DNA of 64,000 nucleotides from Listeria ivanovii subsp. londoniensis (GTDB lineage Bacteria; Bacillota; Bacilli; Lactobacillales; Listeriaceae): assembly GCF_000763495.1 (NCBI RefSeq), contig NZ_CP009576.1:1250001-1314000 (forward strand). The letters are read 5' to 3'. This document shows positions 53,614 through 63,509 of this stretch, piece after piece. The notes below the pieces were generated by a model. That model worked only from the letters and a program-made list of their open reading frames with translations. It searched no databases and was not told the DNA's origin. Positions within the stretch are counted from its first letter, which is position 1; the number at the start of each line of letters is the position of its first letter. Both the position numbers and the translations under genes were made by a program.

Positions 53614-54969
53614 ATGTCTATTTTAGAAAAAATTAAAGATGCTGGCGTTGTTGGTTGTGGTGGAGCGGGTTTCCCGACGCATGCCAAGTTTAGCGGAGAA
53701 GTGGAATATTTAATTATTAATGCGGCTGAATGTGAACCGCTACTAAAAACCGATCATTTTGTGATGAGAAACCATGCAGTAGAAACGATTAAAGCAATTG
53801 AAATGGTTAAAAGCCAAGTAGGTGCGGAGTTTGCGGTGGTTGCAACGAAGCGTTACTACACAGAAGAAATTGCGGCATTACGAGCAGCAATTCAAGAATT
53901 AGATTCCAGTGTCACGATTCACGAGATGGATAATGTCTATCCCACTGGTGATGAGCAAGTAATGGTATTTGAAGTAACTGGGCGAGTAGTTCCACCGAGC
54001 GGAATTCCGTTAATGGTTGGTTGTATCGTTTCGAATGTTTCGACGATGTGGAATGTCTTTCACGCGATTGATGACGATGCTCCCGTGATTCGGAAACAAT
54101 TAACCGTTACTGGAGCAGTCGGGGAACCGAAACTTTTAGATGTGCCGGTGGGAACGCCATTTGAAGTATGTTTGGCTGCAGCAGGTGGTACGAATTTATC
54201 CGAGTATTTATTTTTAGATGGTGGACCAATGATGGGGAAATTAAACAACCAATCCACCCTTGCTGAAAAAGTGGTAACGAAAACAACTTCAGGGTTGATT
54301 GTTGCGGAAGATACGGGCTATTTGCATAAACTTCATTATCAAACAGTAGAGCAAATTTTTAATGAAACAAAATCGGCTTGTATTCAGTGTACACTTTGCA
54401 CAGATTTATGCCCGCGTAAACAGCTTGGCCACGATATTCATCCTCATAAAGTTATGCGTCATTTTGCTGTTGCGGAAGATATTTCGGCGATTAAAGATGA
54501 TCCGATTTGGGAAGAAGCTATGATTTGTTGTGAGTGTGGAATTTGTGAAGTAATCGCTTGTCCAATGGGTCTGTCCCCACGCCAAGTGAATATTCATGTG
54601 AAAAAAGAACTTCTAAAACAAGGAATACGTTATCAAACCGACAAAAAAGAATTTACGCCTGACCCAATGCGTGAGTATAAAGCCATTGCCCCGAAAAATA
54701 TTTTAATCAAAATGGGCTTGCAACAATATGCTGATATTCATCTAGAGAAAATGCATTATTTAGAAGTGGATGAAGTGTTTATTCCAACAAAAATGCACAT
54801 TGGCGCGCCGTCCATTCCAGTTGTCAGTGAAGGCGAGTTAGTAAAAAAAGGCGACTTAATTGCTAAAATTCCTGATACGGCTTTAGGTGCTAATATTCAT
54901 GCGAGCATTGATGGCCAGATTATTCGTATTACCGAAGACAAAGTTCATATTAAGAAGGTGATGTCATGA
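53614..54969 (+). CDS. pduS: Cobalamin reductase PduS
   Basis: Reduces cob(III)/cob(II)alamin so that the adenosylated cofactor of diol dehydratase can be remade inside the microcompartment. The 451-aa flavoprotein shows an RnfC-like NAD/FMN domain (GCGGAGFPTHAKF, residues 12-24, and INAAECEPLLKTD), an SLBB region, and two 4Fe-4S motifs, CIQCTLCTDLCPRK and CCECGICEVIACPMG. The start has AGAGGGTG upstream. It heads the operon pduSTUV-cblS-cobUSC, and its stop overlaps pduT. Confidence 0.93.
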   Translation: MSILEKIKDAGVVGCGGAGFPTHAKFSGEVEYLIINAAECEPLLKTDHFVMRNHAVETIKAIEMVKSQVGAEFAVVATKRYYTEEIAALRAAIQELDSSVTIHEMDNVYPTGDEQVMVFEVTGRVVPPSGIPLMVGCIVSNVSTMWNVFHAIDDDAPVIRKQLTVTGAVGEPKLLDVPVGTPFEVCLAAAGGTNLSEYLFLDGGPMMGKLNNQSTLAEKVVTKTTSGLIVAEDTGYLHKLHYQTVEQIFNETKSACIQCTLCTDLCPRKQLGHDIHPHKVMRHFAVAEDISAIKDDPIWEEAMICCECGICEVIACPMGLSPRQVNIHVKKELLKQGIRYQTDKKEFTPDPMREYKAIAPKNILIKMGLQQYADIHLEKMHYLEVDEVFIPTKMHIGAPSIPVVSEGELVKKGDLIAKIPDTALGANIHASIDGQIIRITEDKVHIKKVMS

Positions 54970-55520
54970 AAATGGATACGTTGGGATTTTTAGAACTAAA
55001 TAGTATTTCTAAAGGAATTGAAGCGGTAGATACCATGCTTAAAGCCGCAAATTCAGAATTGATTTATGCAAAAGCAAGCTGTCCAGGTAAATATTATATT
55101 TTAATTGCTGGAACAGTTGATTCAGTTGCGCAATCAATTGAAGCAGGCACGAAGATTGGTGCTGCAAATATTGTGGGCAACTTAGTGATTCCGCGAGTGT
55201 CGGATCAAGTTATTAAGGCCATTAATAAAACAGAAGTACCGGACGAAATGAATGCAGTTGGTGTGATGGAATATTATTCTTGTTCCGGTTCAATTATTGC
55301 CGCCGATGCAGCAGTGAAGGCCGCAGATGTACAGTTAATGGACATTCGGCTAGCCACAGGTATTGCAGGGAAATCATTTGTGGTTCTTACTGGTGATACG
55401 GCGGCATGTGAAGCAGCAGTAGAAGCAGGGCTTGCTGCAGCGAAGGAAGAAGCACTTTTAATTAATAAAGTAGTGATTCCTCGTCCGCGGAAAGAAGTTT
55501 TCGAGAGTTTAATTTATTAA
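54966..55520 (+). CDS. pduT: BMC shell protein PduT
   Basis: A 184-aa tandem-domain shell protein that forms trimers with a 4Fe-4S cluster in the pore. Both BMC repeats are visible: LGFLELNSISKGIEAVDTML and VGVMEYYSCSGSIIAADAAV. The cysteine in YYSCSGS is the cluster ligand of the family. It may pass electrons from PduS across the shell, in line with overlap of the two genes (ATGA). Confidence 0.93.
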   Translation: MKMDTLGFLELNSISKGIEAVDTMLKAANSELIYAKASCPGKYYILIAGTVDSVAQSIEAGTKIGAANIVGNLVIPRVSDQVIKAINKTEVPDEMNAVGVMEYYSCSGSIIAADAAVKAADVQLMDIRLATGIAGKSFVVLTGDTAACEAAVEAGLAAAKEEALLINKVVIPRPRKEVFESLIY

Positions 55521-55526
55521 AAAGAT

Positions 55527-55614
55527 AACACTATATTGTCACTGGCTTTCCACAAAAGGTGCGCACTGACTGAGGTTGCGTGCCTTTTGTCGAATCTGAC
55601 AAAATAGTGGTGTT
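55527..55614 (+). ncRNA. Long hairpin between pduT and pduU
   Basis: AACACTATATTGTCA (55527-55541) pairs with TGACAAAATAGTGGTGTT (55597-55614), and inside AAAAGGTGCGCA (55554-55565) pairs with TGCGTGCCTTTT (55577-55588) with G-U pairs. A weak TTTT follows. It could attenuate or protect the distal transcript. Confidence 0.5.
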
Positions 55615-55668
55615 TTAGTATGTTAGGATTACTTTGAGAGAGTTTGTCTAGATAAAGGAGTGTATATA

Positions 55669-56019
55669 ATGAGTTTTGATGATAATAAAGAACGTGTAAT
55701 TCAAGAATATGTACCAGGTAAACAGGTGACACTCGCACATTTAATTGCCAACCCTAACCGTGATATTTATACAAAATTAGGGTTAGAAGAAGGCGCAAGT
55801 GCGATTGGTATTTTGACTATAACTCCAAGTGAAGCATCCATTATTGCAAGTGATATTGCAACTAAATCAGGTGATGTGCGAATTGGTTTTATCGATCGTT
55901 TTAGCGGATCAGTTGTCTTAACCGGAGATGTGTCTTCGGTGGAATCAGCTTTACAACAAGTGGTTTATACCTTACATGAAATTTTGGATTTCTCTATTCC
56001 AAAACTTACTAGGAGCTGA
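55669..56019 (+). CDS. pduU: BMC shell protein PduU
   Basis: A 116-aa circularly permuted BMC protein of the PduU/EutS group: [20 protein letters not shown] at the start forms the small beta-barrel, then [18 protein letters not shown] and [20 protein letters not shown]. It makes hexamers with a plugged pore. I chose ATG 55669 with AAAGGAG 8 nt upstream over an ATG 9 nt earlier. Confidence 0.92.
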   Translation: MSFDDNKERVIQEYVPGKQVTLAHLIANPNRDIYTKLGLEEGASAIGILTITPSEASIIASDIATKSGDVRIGFIDRFSGSVVLTGDVSSVESALQQVVYTLHEILDFSIPKLTRS

Positions 56020-56024
56020 GTCGC

Positions 56025-56456
56025 TTGAAGAAAATGATGGTAATGGGCTCGGTTGGTTGTGGAAAAACAACACTGTGCCAGAAATTGCATGGTTATGATA
56101 TTTTATATAAGAAAACGCAGGCTGTGGAGTATTTTCAAGAAATGATTGATACGCCAGGAGAGTTTGTACAACATCGACAACTTTATAGTGCGCTTACGGT
56201 GACAGCGGCAGATGCGGCAGTTATCGCGATTTTACAAAGTGTCACGGAGAAAAAACAGACATTTTCACCAATGTTTGCTAGTATTTTTGCTAAACCGGTT
56301 ATTGGGATTGTCACAAAAGTGGATTTAGCAGAGACGGATCAAGATATTGAGCGGGCTGAACGAGAATTAAGAATGGCTGGCGCGAAGAAAATCTTTTATA
56401 TTTCGTCAGTAGAAGAAACTGGCATAGAAGAACTACGAACGTATTTGGAAGATTAA
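56025..56456 (+). CDS. pduV: PduV/EutP GTPase-like protein
   Basis: A 143-aa Ras-like protein: P-loop MGSVGCGKTT (about residues 6-15), DTPGEFV and VTKVDLAETD. It is associated with the outer face of microcompartments in Salmonella and may guide their placement. It starts with TTG 56025, 9 nt after AGGAG. Confidence 0.9.
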   Translation: MKKMMVMGSVGCGKTTLCQKLHGYDILYKKTQAVEYFQEMIDTPGEFVQHRQLYSALTVTAADAAVIAILQSVTEKKQTFSPMFASIFAKPVIGIVTKVDLAETDQDIERAERELRMAGAKKIFYISSVEETGIEELRTYLED

Positions 56457-56481
56457 TTTTTTATAGGTGGAGGTGCTGTTT

Positions 56482-57240
56482 ATGCCTCAAGTGAGGGATT
56501 TATCTATTATTGATGTACCAAGTGGTTGTGTTTTAACAAGTTGTGATATTAGTGCAGGTTTTGGGGAGAAAATTCATGATAGTTTAGCTGTTGCCCCTGA
56601 AGTGACGGGGCAATTAACGCTACGAGTGGCATTACTCGAAATGATTGCAACTGGTGCAGAAGTGGTGGCGGTAAGCGATGTAGTTGGTGCAGAAATGGAG
56701 CCAACCGGAAGACGAGTTATCGCCGGATTAAAGAACGAATTAAAAAAAGCTAATTTAGAACATATTGAACTGAATGGTAGTACAGAAGAAAATATCGAAG
56801 TATCAGCGACAAGTGTAGGTGTGCTTGTGACTGGATTTGCGACTAGAGCGGCACTGAAAATAACCAATGTGCATCAAGCTGCGGTCTTATTTGCGTTTGG
56901 AAAGCCATTTGTTGGTGAAGAAGTTTTGCAAAATATGGATCAAATGCCTGATTACGAGTTAGTGAAGCGACTAATTGCAAATAGCGCCGTTTTAGAAGTC
57001 GTACCTGTTGGCTCGAAAGGAATGGCTTACGAGGCGCACCTTTTGGCCGAAACAAATGATTGTGTCTTTATTCCTGATGAAACGCTAACGGTAGCAAAAA
57101 TGAAGAAAACTGCTGGCCCGGCTTCTGTTATTTTGGCAGCTGTAAAAGCAAATGTATCGGCAAAATTTTGGGAGAAGTTTCCTAGTGCTAAACGGTTAGG
57201 CGATATACGCAGAAAAGAGGATTTATCATGGGAGAAATGA
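56482..57240 (+). CDS. cblS: Alpha-ribazole kinase CblS
   Basis: A 252-aa protein of the AIR synthase-related (PurM-like) fold. In Listeria, CblS phosphorylates salvaged alpha-ribazole to alpha-ribazole phosphate, replacing the missing CobT route. Seen: VPSGCVLTSCDISAGFGEK at the start, VALLEMIATGAEVVAVSDVV and GVLVTGFATRAALK, consistent with that fold. Identity rests on fold, size and place before cobUSC. ATG 56482 has GGAGGTG upstream. It overlaps cobU by 13 nt. Confidence 0.85.
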   Translation: MPQVRDLSIIDVPSGCVLTSCDISAGFGEKIHDSLAVAPEVTGQLTLRVALLEMIATGAEVVAVSDVVGAEMEPTGRRVIAGLKNELKKANLEHIELNGSTEENIEVSATSVGVLVTGFATRAALKITNVHQAAVLFAFGKPFVGEEVLQNMDQMPDYELVKRLIANSAVLEVVPVGSKGMAYEAHLLAETNDCVFIPDETLTVAKMKKTAGPASVILAAVKANVSAKFWEKFPSAKRLGDIRRKEDLSWEK

Positions 57241-57785
57241 TACTTGTAACAGGTGGCGCTAGGAGCGGAAAAAGTAACTTTGCGGAAAAAGAAGCTTCAA
57301 AAGCAAGTAGCGTTTTATATGTTGCCACCGGGATTGCTTTTCCAGATGATACCGAATTTCAAGCGAGAATTAAAAAACATCAACAATCAAGGCCGGCAAA
57401 CTGGGAAACGCATGAAGCTTTTCAGGGAATTCCGGCCTATTTAGGAAAACGTGCGGATCGTTATGAGGTTGTTTTACTGGATTGTGTAACGATGTTAGTG
57501 ACTAATTTATTTTTTGATTTACTGAAAGAGCAAGAACTAACTAATCAATTGGCAGATGAAATTGAAACGAAAATCCAGTCAGTTATTCAAGAAATTTTAC
57601 ATGCTGGAAAAAAATCGACTGCCACACTTATTTTTGTGACAAATGAAATTGGGCTTGGTGTCGTCCCAGAAGACAAAATGACGCGGATTTTCAGGGATAT
57701 TATCGGGCGAGTAAATCAACAAATCGCATTGCAAGCAGATGAAGTATATTTTGTTGTAAGTGGCATTCCGAAAAGGTGGAAATAG
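57228..57785 (+). CDS. cobU: Adenosylcobinamide kinase/guanylyltransferase
   Basis: Phosphorylates adenosylcobinamide and then joins GMP, giving AdoCbi-GDP. The 185-aa protein shows the P-loop [12 protein letters not shown] (residues 8-19), the guanylylated His region [17 protein letters not shown], and [11 protein letters not shown], then [13 protein letters not shown]. Its start lies inside the end of cblS, suggesting coupling. Confidence 0.95.
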   Translation: MGEMILVTGGARSGKSNFAEKEASKASSVLYVATGIAFPDDTEFQARIKKHQQSRPANWETHEAFQGIPAYLGKRADRYEVVLLDCVTMLVTNLFFDLLKEQELTNQLADEIETKIQSVIQEILHAGKKSTATLIFVTNEIGLGVVPEDKMTRIFRDIIGRVNQQIALQADEVYFVVSGIPKRWK

Positions 57786-57786
57786 C

Positions 57787-58533
57787 ATGAAAACATTGAT
57801 TTTATTGATTCAATTTTTTACACGAATTCCTGTGCCAGTGGAAATTAATATGGCGGAGATTAACTTGAAGAAAGGGAGCGTGTTGTTACCTTTTGTCGGG
57901 TTAATTATTGGGGCTTGGAACTGGCTTGTTTTTTCGTTAGTCGATTTTGTTATGCCGCTTCCAGTAGCGATTATTGCGGGACTTTTTGCCGAAATTATTA
58001 TTACTGGTGGTTTTCATGTGGATGCGCTGGCTGATACAGCAGATGGACTTTTTTCTTCTCGTAAAAAAGAGCGGATGCTGGAAATTATGAAAGATAGCCG
58101 AGTTGGGGCGAATGGTGTTATTGCCATTTGTTTTTATTTTCTATTCTATGCGGCGCTATTTATTTCAGTTCCTGATGCCACGCAAATTGGCTGGTTATTT
58201 TTAGTCTTGCCAGTAGTTGCTAAAGGTGTGACGATGTTGCTATTTATAAAAATGAGCTATACTGGATCGAAGGAAGGTCTGGGCGCTATTTTTCTAGGGG
58301 TTTCATTCTGGACAATTGCTTTTTCTCAAGTCATTGTTTTGGTGGTTGTAGGTTTGTTTTTCTCTTATGTTGGGGTGCTTTCGTATGCGCTTGTGGTGTT
58401 GTTTACTGTGATTTATCGGGCTTTCGTGTATAAACGAATTGGCGGGATGAATGGCGATACACTTGGCGCTGGAGGACAGATGGGGCAACTCGTTTGTTTG
58501 TTTTGTCTGGTGTTAATTTGGGGGTTGATTTGA
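57787..58533 (+). CDS. cobS: Cobalamin (5'-phosphate) synthase
   Basis: Membrane enzyme that joins AdoCbi-GDP with alpha-ribazole (phosphate). The 248-aa protein has six or more membrane helices and the metal-binding motif [20 protein letters not shown] with [11 protein letters not shown] 57787 lies 1 nt after the cobU stop with AGGTGG upstream. Confidence 0.94.
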   Translation: MKTLILLIQFFTRIPVPVEINMAEINLKKGSVLLPFVGLIIGAWNWLVFSLVDFVMPLPVAIIAGLFAEIIITGGFHVDALADTADGLFSSRKKERMLEIMKDSRVGANGVIAICFYFLFYAALFISVPDATQIGWLFLVLPVVAKGVTMLLFIKMSYTGSKEGLGAIFLGVSFWTIAFSQVIVLVVVGLFFSYVGVLSYALVVLFTVIYRAFVYKRIGGMNGDTLGAGGQMGQLVCLFCLVLIWGLI

Positions 58534-59109
58534 TTGCAGCTTATTTTTGTTAGACACGGAGAAACAGACATGAATCAAGCAAAAAAATATTGTGGAAAAT
58601 TAGATGTCTCGTTAAATGCTACTGGTCAAAAACAGATGGAACTTTTGCAGGGGAAATTAGCTTCGTATCCGATTGATTTAGTTGTTACAAGTGATTTGAA
58701 ACGGGTAAAAGAATCTGCAGTGATTTTGAGTGATGCGAAAACAGTTCATTTTTCTGCGTTAAATGAACTGGATTTCGGTGATTTTGAAGGGCTTACGTAT
58801 CAGGAAATTAGTGAGCTGTTTCCTGATGCTTGGAAGGCTTACTGCGATAATTGGCAGACAGCAAACTTTCCGAATGGTGAAAACTTTCCGGTGTTTTACA
58901 AACGTGTAATGGGAAAACTTCATGCAGAATGGGAAAATTGGCAAAAGTTAAATACGGTTTTAATAGTAGGCCATCTAGGGGTTTTACGGTTAATCGTGCT
59001 TTTTTTACAAAAACAGAAAATAGCACAATATTGGGATGCTGATTTTAAACAAGGGTTTTATTCGCTGTGGGACAATGAGTCAGCTAGTTTTACAATTTAT
59101 AATGAATAA
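58534..59109 (+). CDS. cobC: Alpha-ribazole phosphatase (histidine phosphatase family)
   Basis: Removes the 5'-phosphate at the end of cobalamin assembly. The 191-aa protein shows the phosphohistidine motif FVRHGETDMN (His near residue 8), TSDLKRVKESA, ELDFGDFEGLTY and the second His in VGHLGVLRL. It starts at TTG 58534 directly after the cobS stop with GGGGG upstream. General phosphoglycerate mutase-like phosphatase is the alternative, but the operon supports CobC. Confidence 0.85.
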   Translation: MQLIFVRHGETDMNQAKKYCGKLDVSLNATGQKQMELLQGKLASYPIDLVVTSDLKRVKESAVILSDAKTVHFSALNELDFGDFEGLTYQEISELFPDAWKAYCDNWQTANFPNGENFPVFYKRVMGKLHAEWENWQKLNTVLIVGHLGVLRLIVLFLQKQKIAQYWDADFKQGFYSLWDNESASFTIYNE

Positions 59110-59179
59110 TAGATTATTGTTGTTTTGGTAATACAGGCTTTTTTTATAAAAGATTTATGATAAGATGTAGGTAATTAAA

Positions 59180-59420
59180 TAGGTCTTATGTTGGTGGAAT
59201 GTATGTACATTTCTGAAAGAGGAATTCGGTGAGATGCCGAAACTGCCCCCGCAACTGTAAGGTGGACAAAAATGGAGATTGCCACTGTACGCGACTTTAG
59301 CGTATGGGAAGGTTCGATTTTTGGAAGAAGCCAAGTCAGGATACTCGCCAAATGAGACGGAAAGCAACACTTTTTCGGGGTCCTAAAAAGCGTATGCGAG
59401 TGAACATAGCGATTTTATTT
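59180..59420 (+). ncRNA. Cobalamin (B12) riboswitch driving RNA antisense to pocR
   Basis: Conserved elements are visible in order: GAATTCGGTGAGATGCCGAA, CTGCCCCCGCAACTGTAA, GCCACTG, TATGGGAAGG and the B12 box GCCAAGTCAGGATACTCGCC (about 59330-59349). It faces into the 3' end of pocR, which lies on the other strand. In L. monocytogenes such a riboswitch (with AspocR) is known: with B12 the transcript stops early, without B12 it runs on as antisense to pocR. The expression platform (59370-59470) has competing hairpins. Confidence 0.9.
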
Positions 59421-59478
59421 GCTATGTAGATAACTCTCATTCGATTTTGGATGGAAGTTTTTTTGTTTTCCGGGAATG

Positions 59479-59509
59479 AAAAAAGTCACATTCCATAAGT
59501 GAACATGAC
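59479..59509 (-). terminator. pocR terminator
   Basis: On the minus strand GTCATGTTC pairs with GAATGTGAC (59509-59485), followed by six Ts (59484-59479). Confidence 0.75.
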
Positions 59510-59518
59510 TTATAGTAA

Positions 59519-60403
59519 TCATTTTAACGTTTCCCGGTAACCCTTTGGTGTGATATCGAATTCTTTACGGAAGACTTTACAGAAATAACTGGTTTGTGTG
59601 AAGCCTAAGTTTCTTGCTACATTATCAATCGACCAACGCGGATTTTTCAACATATCCTTTGCAAGCGACATTTTCTTTTGGTTGACGTAATTGATGAAGT
59701 TAACGCCCATTTCTTTTTTAAACAGTTTACTGAAATAATAAGAGCTTAAGTAAACATGACTTGCTACTTCATCTAATGTAATCGGGCGGTTTAGGTTCTT
59801 TTCAATGTATTTGAGTGCTTTGCGAATTTCTTTATTATCTTCATGATGTGCTACTTTGGTATGATGGAAAACAATTTTTTGTTTCTGTTCTTCGCGTCCT
59901 TTTTCCATTTCGGATTTTAAGTAGTACTGCGAAATAATCGTCAGCATTTCTGCGGATGAGTTGATTTTTTTTGCGCTAAAAACAGGTACAGAGCGAAACG
60001 CGGAAATAAGATCTTTATCATTTTTCCAGTCAGTTTCTTCTGTTTGAATGTTACCAACTTGGCTATTTTCTTCACAAATGACTTGACCACTTAATAAAAA
60101 GCCACTAAGTTGATTTTCGACGACGATTGGAACAGAAAAATCTGTTAATCCGGCGTGGCAGCGGTAAATAAGTGGTTTGCCAGTTTTGGAAGCTTCGAGC
60201 CCACCGAACATATCACATTTTTGGCATAACGAGCGATATTTTGGATTGGAACGAATAAGTTGGCAAAAAGGAGTAAAGTTACAAAATCTAGAAACTTCGG
60301 TGCCGTGGATATCGACAACAACCGATGCTAGACTTGTTGCAGCTGAAAATTCATCCATGACTTTTTCAAGAAGTATTTCGTTGCTTTTGGACTGTAGTAA
60401 CAT
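59519..60403 (-). CDS. pocR: PocR, AraC-family activator of pdu and cob genes
   Basis: A 294-aa regulator. The N-terminal PocR sensor domain has a cysteine-rich stretch (FCNFTPFCQLIR, LCQKCDMFGG, YRCHAGLTDF) that senses propanediol-type ligands. The C-terminal AraC HTH pair reads LDEVASHVYLSSYYFSKLFK and VARNLGFTQTSYFCKVFRKE. I chose ATG 60403 (MLLQSKSNEIL) with AAGGGG upstream; the longer frame from 60487 covers the promoter. Antisense RNA from the B12 riboswitch runs over the gene. Confidence 0.93.
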   Translation of the reverse strand: MLLQSKSNEILLEKVMDEFSAATSLASVVVDIHGTEVSRFCNFTPFCQLIRSNPKYRSLCQKCDMFGGLEASKTGKPLIYRCHAGLTDFSVPIVVENQLSGFLLSGQVICEENSQVGNIQTEETDWKNDKDLISAFRSVPVFSAKKINSSAEMLTIISQYYLKSEMEKGREEQKQKIVFHHTKVAHHEDNKEIRKALKYIEKNLNRPITLDEVASHVYLSSYYFSKLFKKEMGVNFINYVNQKKMSLAKDMLKNPRWSIDNVARNLGFTQTSYFCKVFRKEFDITPKGYRETLK

Positions 60404-60447
60404 AGTGATTCCCCTTTCGGCGATACTTGGCGTGATTAGTCGCTTTA

Positions 60448-60475
60448 AGTATAGCATATTTATAATGCGCTTACA
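60448..60475 (-). promoter_or_regulatory. pocR promoter with cre-like site
   Basis: On the minus strand TGTAAGCGCATTAT (60475-60462) resembles a CcpA site and overlaps the -35 area; TATACT lies at 60453-60448. Confidence 0.5.
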
Positions 60476-60576
60476 TTTTCTTGCCATGAAGATAACAATA
60501 TATTGCTACGACCAATTTCATAGAGGAAAGCCCAAACCATGCATGAGGGGATGGATTTTTGTCGTTATTTTTTTTT

Positions 60577-60621
60577 AAGGCGCAAAATTGTGTTAAAACA
60601 CGATTTGCGTCTTCTTTTTTT
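60577..60621 (+). terminator. Plus-strand terminator upstream of pduA
   Basis: AAGGCGCAAA (60577-60586) pairs with TTTGCGTCTT (60604-60613) plus an inner GTGTT/ACAC, then CTTTTTTT. No plus-strand gene ends here, so it probably ends the long antisense RNA from the riboswitch, or attenuates a pduA leader. Confidence 0.7.
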
Positions 60622-60705
60622 ATTCTTGGAAGTGCCAACTATTTATACTGCTAATTGCATATACTGAGAGAGTAAAATACTTATTTTCAAGAAGGAGGTA
60701 CACCC

Positions 60706-60993
60706 ATGCAAGAAGCACTAGGTTTAGTTGAAACTAAAGGGCTAGTTGGCGCCATTGAAGCCGCTGACGCCATGGTTAAATCAGCTAATGTAACGCTAAC
60801 TGGGTACGAAAAAATCGGGTCTGGACTTGTTACAGTCATGGTTCGCGGTGATGTTGGTGCAGTTAAAGCAGCAACAGAAGCAGGAGCGGCGGCAGCAAGG
60901 AATGTCGGCACGGTAATGAGTACACATGTTATTCCTCGTCCACACACAGATGTGGAAGAAATTTTACCAGTAAGGGTGAAGTCAGATGAGTGA
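60706..60993 (+). CDS. pduA: BMC shell protein PduA
   Basis: A 95-aa hexameric shell protein whose pore admits propanediol. A single BMC domain covers the protein: [40 protein letters not shown] and [22 protein letters not shown] lies 9 nt before the ATG. It starts the structural pdu operon and overlaps pduB by 8 nt. The promoter is expected between 60625 and 60690 under PocR. Confidence 0.95.
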   Translation: MQEALGLVETKGLVGAIEAADAMVKSANVTLTGYEKIGSGLVTVMVRGDVGAVKAATEAGAAAARNVGTVMSTHVIPRPHTDVEEILPVRVKSDE

Positions 60994-61789
60994 GCAAAAT
61001 AAGCTGATTGACGAAATTCTGAAACAGGTAATGGAAACGGTGGGTAATGACCCGGAAAAATTAGTAGAGGATGGAGGCTCACATCAAATGAGTGAAAAAG
61101 CAGTTCAATTAACAGAATTTGTTGGAACAGCGATTGGAGATACAATCGGCCTAGTGATTGCAAATGTAGATGGTCAACTTTTAGAAGCAATGAAGCTTGA
61201 AAAGTCGTATCGTTCTATTGGTATTTTAGGAGCCCGTACAGGTGCAGGCCCACATATTATGGCAGCAGATGAAGCCGTAAAAGCAACGAACACAGAAGTA
61301 GTGAAAATCGAATTACCACGAGATACAAAAGGCGGTGCAGGTCACGGTTCTTTAATTATCTTCGGTGGAAATGATGTTTCTGACGTAAAACGCGCAGTAG
61401 AAGTGGCGCTTAATGAATTAGATAAAACTTTCGGTGATGTATACGGCAACGAGGCTGGTCATATTGAACTTCAATATACAGCACGTGCGAGTCATGCACT
61501 TGAAAAAGCATTTGGCGCACCGGTTGGCAAAGCTTTCGGAATTATTGTTGGTGGCCCAGCTGGAATCGGTGTTGTCATGGCTGATACAGCAGTGAAATCC
61601 GCTAACGTAGATGTGGTGGCTTATTCTTCACCAGCTGACGGAACAAGCTTCTCCAATGAAGTGATTCTTTGTATTTCAGGAGATTCTGGTGCAGTACGTC
61701 AAGCAGTTGTTTCAGCACGTGAAATTGGTAAAAAATTACTTGGAGCTTTAGGGGATGAACCGAAAAATGATCGTCCATCCTACATTTAG
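60986..61789 (+). CDS. pduB: BMC shell protein PduB (with internal PduB' start)
   Basis: A 267-aa tandem BMC trimer protein and a major shell component. Repeats: [20 protein letters not shown] and [20 protein letters not shown]. The first 34 residues are a helical extension. An internal ATG at 61088 ([11 protein letters not shown]) with GGAGG 10 nt upstream would give the shorter PduB', as in Salmonella. The N-terminal extension is known to link shell and enzyme core. Confidence 0.94.
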   Translation: MSEQNKLIDEILKQVMETVGNDPEKLVEDGGSHQMSEKAVQLTEFVGTAIGDTIGLVIANVDGQLLEAMKLEKSYRSIGILGARTGAGPHIMAADEAVKATNTEVVKIELPRDTKGGAGHGSLIIFGGNDVSDVKRAVEVALNELDKTFGDVYGNEAGHIELQYTARASHALEKAFGAPVGKAFGIIVGGPAGIGVVMADTAVKSANVDVVAYSSPADGTSFSNEVILCISGDSGAVRQAVVSAREIGKKLLGALGDEPKNDRPSYI

Positions 61790-61807
61790 AACGGAGGGTA
61801 ACGACTG

Positions 61808-63472
61808 ATGAAATCAAAACGCTTTGAAGAATTAGCAAAACGCCCGGTTAATCAAGATGGTTTTGTAAAGGAATGGATTGAAGAAGGCTTAATTGCGATG
61901 GAAAGCCCAAACGATCCAAAACCTAGTATTAAAATAGAAAATGGTAAAGTAGTCGAAATGGATAACAAAAAATTAGCTGAATTTGACTTAATTGACCATT
62001 TTATCGCTAAATATGGCATTGATTTATCGCGTGTAGAAGAAGTTATGCAAATGGATTCCGTGAAGCTAGCAAATATGCTTTGTGATCCAAATGTTCCGCG
62101 TGAAAAAATCGTTTTACTTACAACTGCAATGACACCGGCAAAAATTGTAGAAGTAGTTTCACAAATGAATGTGGTGGAAATGATGATGTCCATGCAAAAA
62201 ATGCGTTCACGTCGAACTCCAACTACACAGGCTCACGTAACTAATTTACGTGATAATCCAGTACAAATCGCAGCAGATGCAGCAGAAGCAGCTATTCGTG
62301 GTTTTGATGAGCAAGAAACAACCGTTGCGGTAGTTCGTTATGCACCGTTTAATGCACTTAGCTTACTAGTTGGTTCACAAACTGGTCGTGGCGGCGTACT
62401 TACACAATGTTCCTTAGAAGAAGCAACCGAATTAGAACTAGGTATGCGTGGTTTAACTTGTTATGCAGAAACTATTTCCGTTTATGGAACAGAACCAGTA
62501 TTCACAGATGGAGATGACACACCTTGGTCCAAGGGGATTTTGGCTAGTGCTTATGCTTCTCGTGGTCTGAAAATGCGTTTCACTTCAGGAACAGGTTCCG
62601 AAGTTCAAATGGGCTATGCAGAAGGAAAATCGATGCTTTACCTAGAATCCCGCTGTATTTTCATTACAAAAGCAGCCGGTGTTCAAGGACTTCAAAATGG
62701 ATCAATTAGTTGTATCGGGATTCCAGGAGCAGTACCAAGTGGAATTCGTGCCGTACTTGCAGAGAATTTAATCGCAGTAATGCTTGATCTCGAAGTTGCT
62801 TCTGGTAATGACCAAACATTCTCGCACTCTGATATTCGTCGTACAGCCCGTTTACTAATGCAATTTTTACCAGGAACAGATTATATTTCCTCTGGTTATA
62901 GTGCAACTCCAAACTACGATAATATGTTCGCTGGTTCCAATTTTGATGCAGATGATTTTGATGATTACAATATTTTACAACGTGATTTAAAAGTAGACGG
63001 TGGTTTAACGCCGGTTACTGAAGAAGAAGTTGTTACAGTTAGAAATAAAGCAGCACGTGTTATCCAAGTTGTGTTTGAACAATTAGGTCTTCCAAAAGTG
63101 ACGGATGAAGAAGTAGAAGCAGCAACTTACGCACGTGGAAGTAAAGATATGCCAGAACGTAACATGGTAGAAGATATTAAAGCAGCAGCAGAAATGATGG
63201 ACCGCGGTGTAACTGGTCTGGATGTTGTTAAAGCGTTATCTGCTGGTGGATTTGATGATGTTGCCGAAAGCGTACTAAATATGTTGAAACAACGTGTATC
63301 TGGAGACTTCCTGCATACTTCAGCAATTATTGATAAAGACTGGAATGTTATTAGTTCGGTCAATGATTTAAATGATTACGCTGGTCCAGGAACTGGTTAT
63401 CGCTTAGAAGGCGAACGCTGGGAAAAACTAAAAGATATCGCTGTTGCAGTCGATGCAAACGAATTAGACTAA
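61808..63472 (+). CDS. pduC: Propanediol dehydratase large subunit
   Basis: Catalytic subunit of the adenosylcobalamin-dependent diol dehydratase, which turns 1,2-propanediol into propionaldehyde. The 554-aa length is standard. Seen: [20 protein letters not shown] at the start, [58 protein letters not shown] and the potassium/substrate region with [21 protein letters not shown] lies upstream. Confidence 0.97.
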   Translation: MKSKRFEELAKRPVNQDGFVKEWIEEGLIAMESPNDPKPSIKIENGKVVEMDNKKLAEFDLIDHFIAKYGIDLSRVEEVMQMDSVKLANMLCDPNVPREKIVLLTTAMTPAKIVEVVSQMNVVEMMMSMQKMRSRRTPTTQAHVTNLRDNPVQIAADAAEAAIRGFDEQETTVAVVRYAPFNALSLLVGSQTGRGGVLTQCSLEEATELELGMRGLTCYAETISVYGTEPVFTDGDDTPWSKGILASAYASRGLKMRFTSGTGSEVQMGYAEGKSMLYLESRCIFITKAAGVQGLQNGSISCIGIPGAVPSGIRAVLAENLIAVMLDLEVASGNDQTFSHSDIRRTARLLMQFLPGTDYISSGYSATPNYDNMFAGSNFDADDFDDYNILQRDLKVDGGLTPVTEEEVVTVRNKAARVIQVVFEQLGLPKVTDEEVEAATYARGSKDMPERNMVEDIKAAAEMMDRGVTGLDVVKALSAGGFDDVAESVLNMLKQRVSGDFLHTSAIIDKDWNVISSVNDLNDYAGPGTGYRLEGERWEKLKDIAVAVDANELD

Positions 63473-63509
63473 GCTACTTCCCATTTTTTTAAAAGGAGGA
63501 CTAAAAGAC

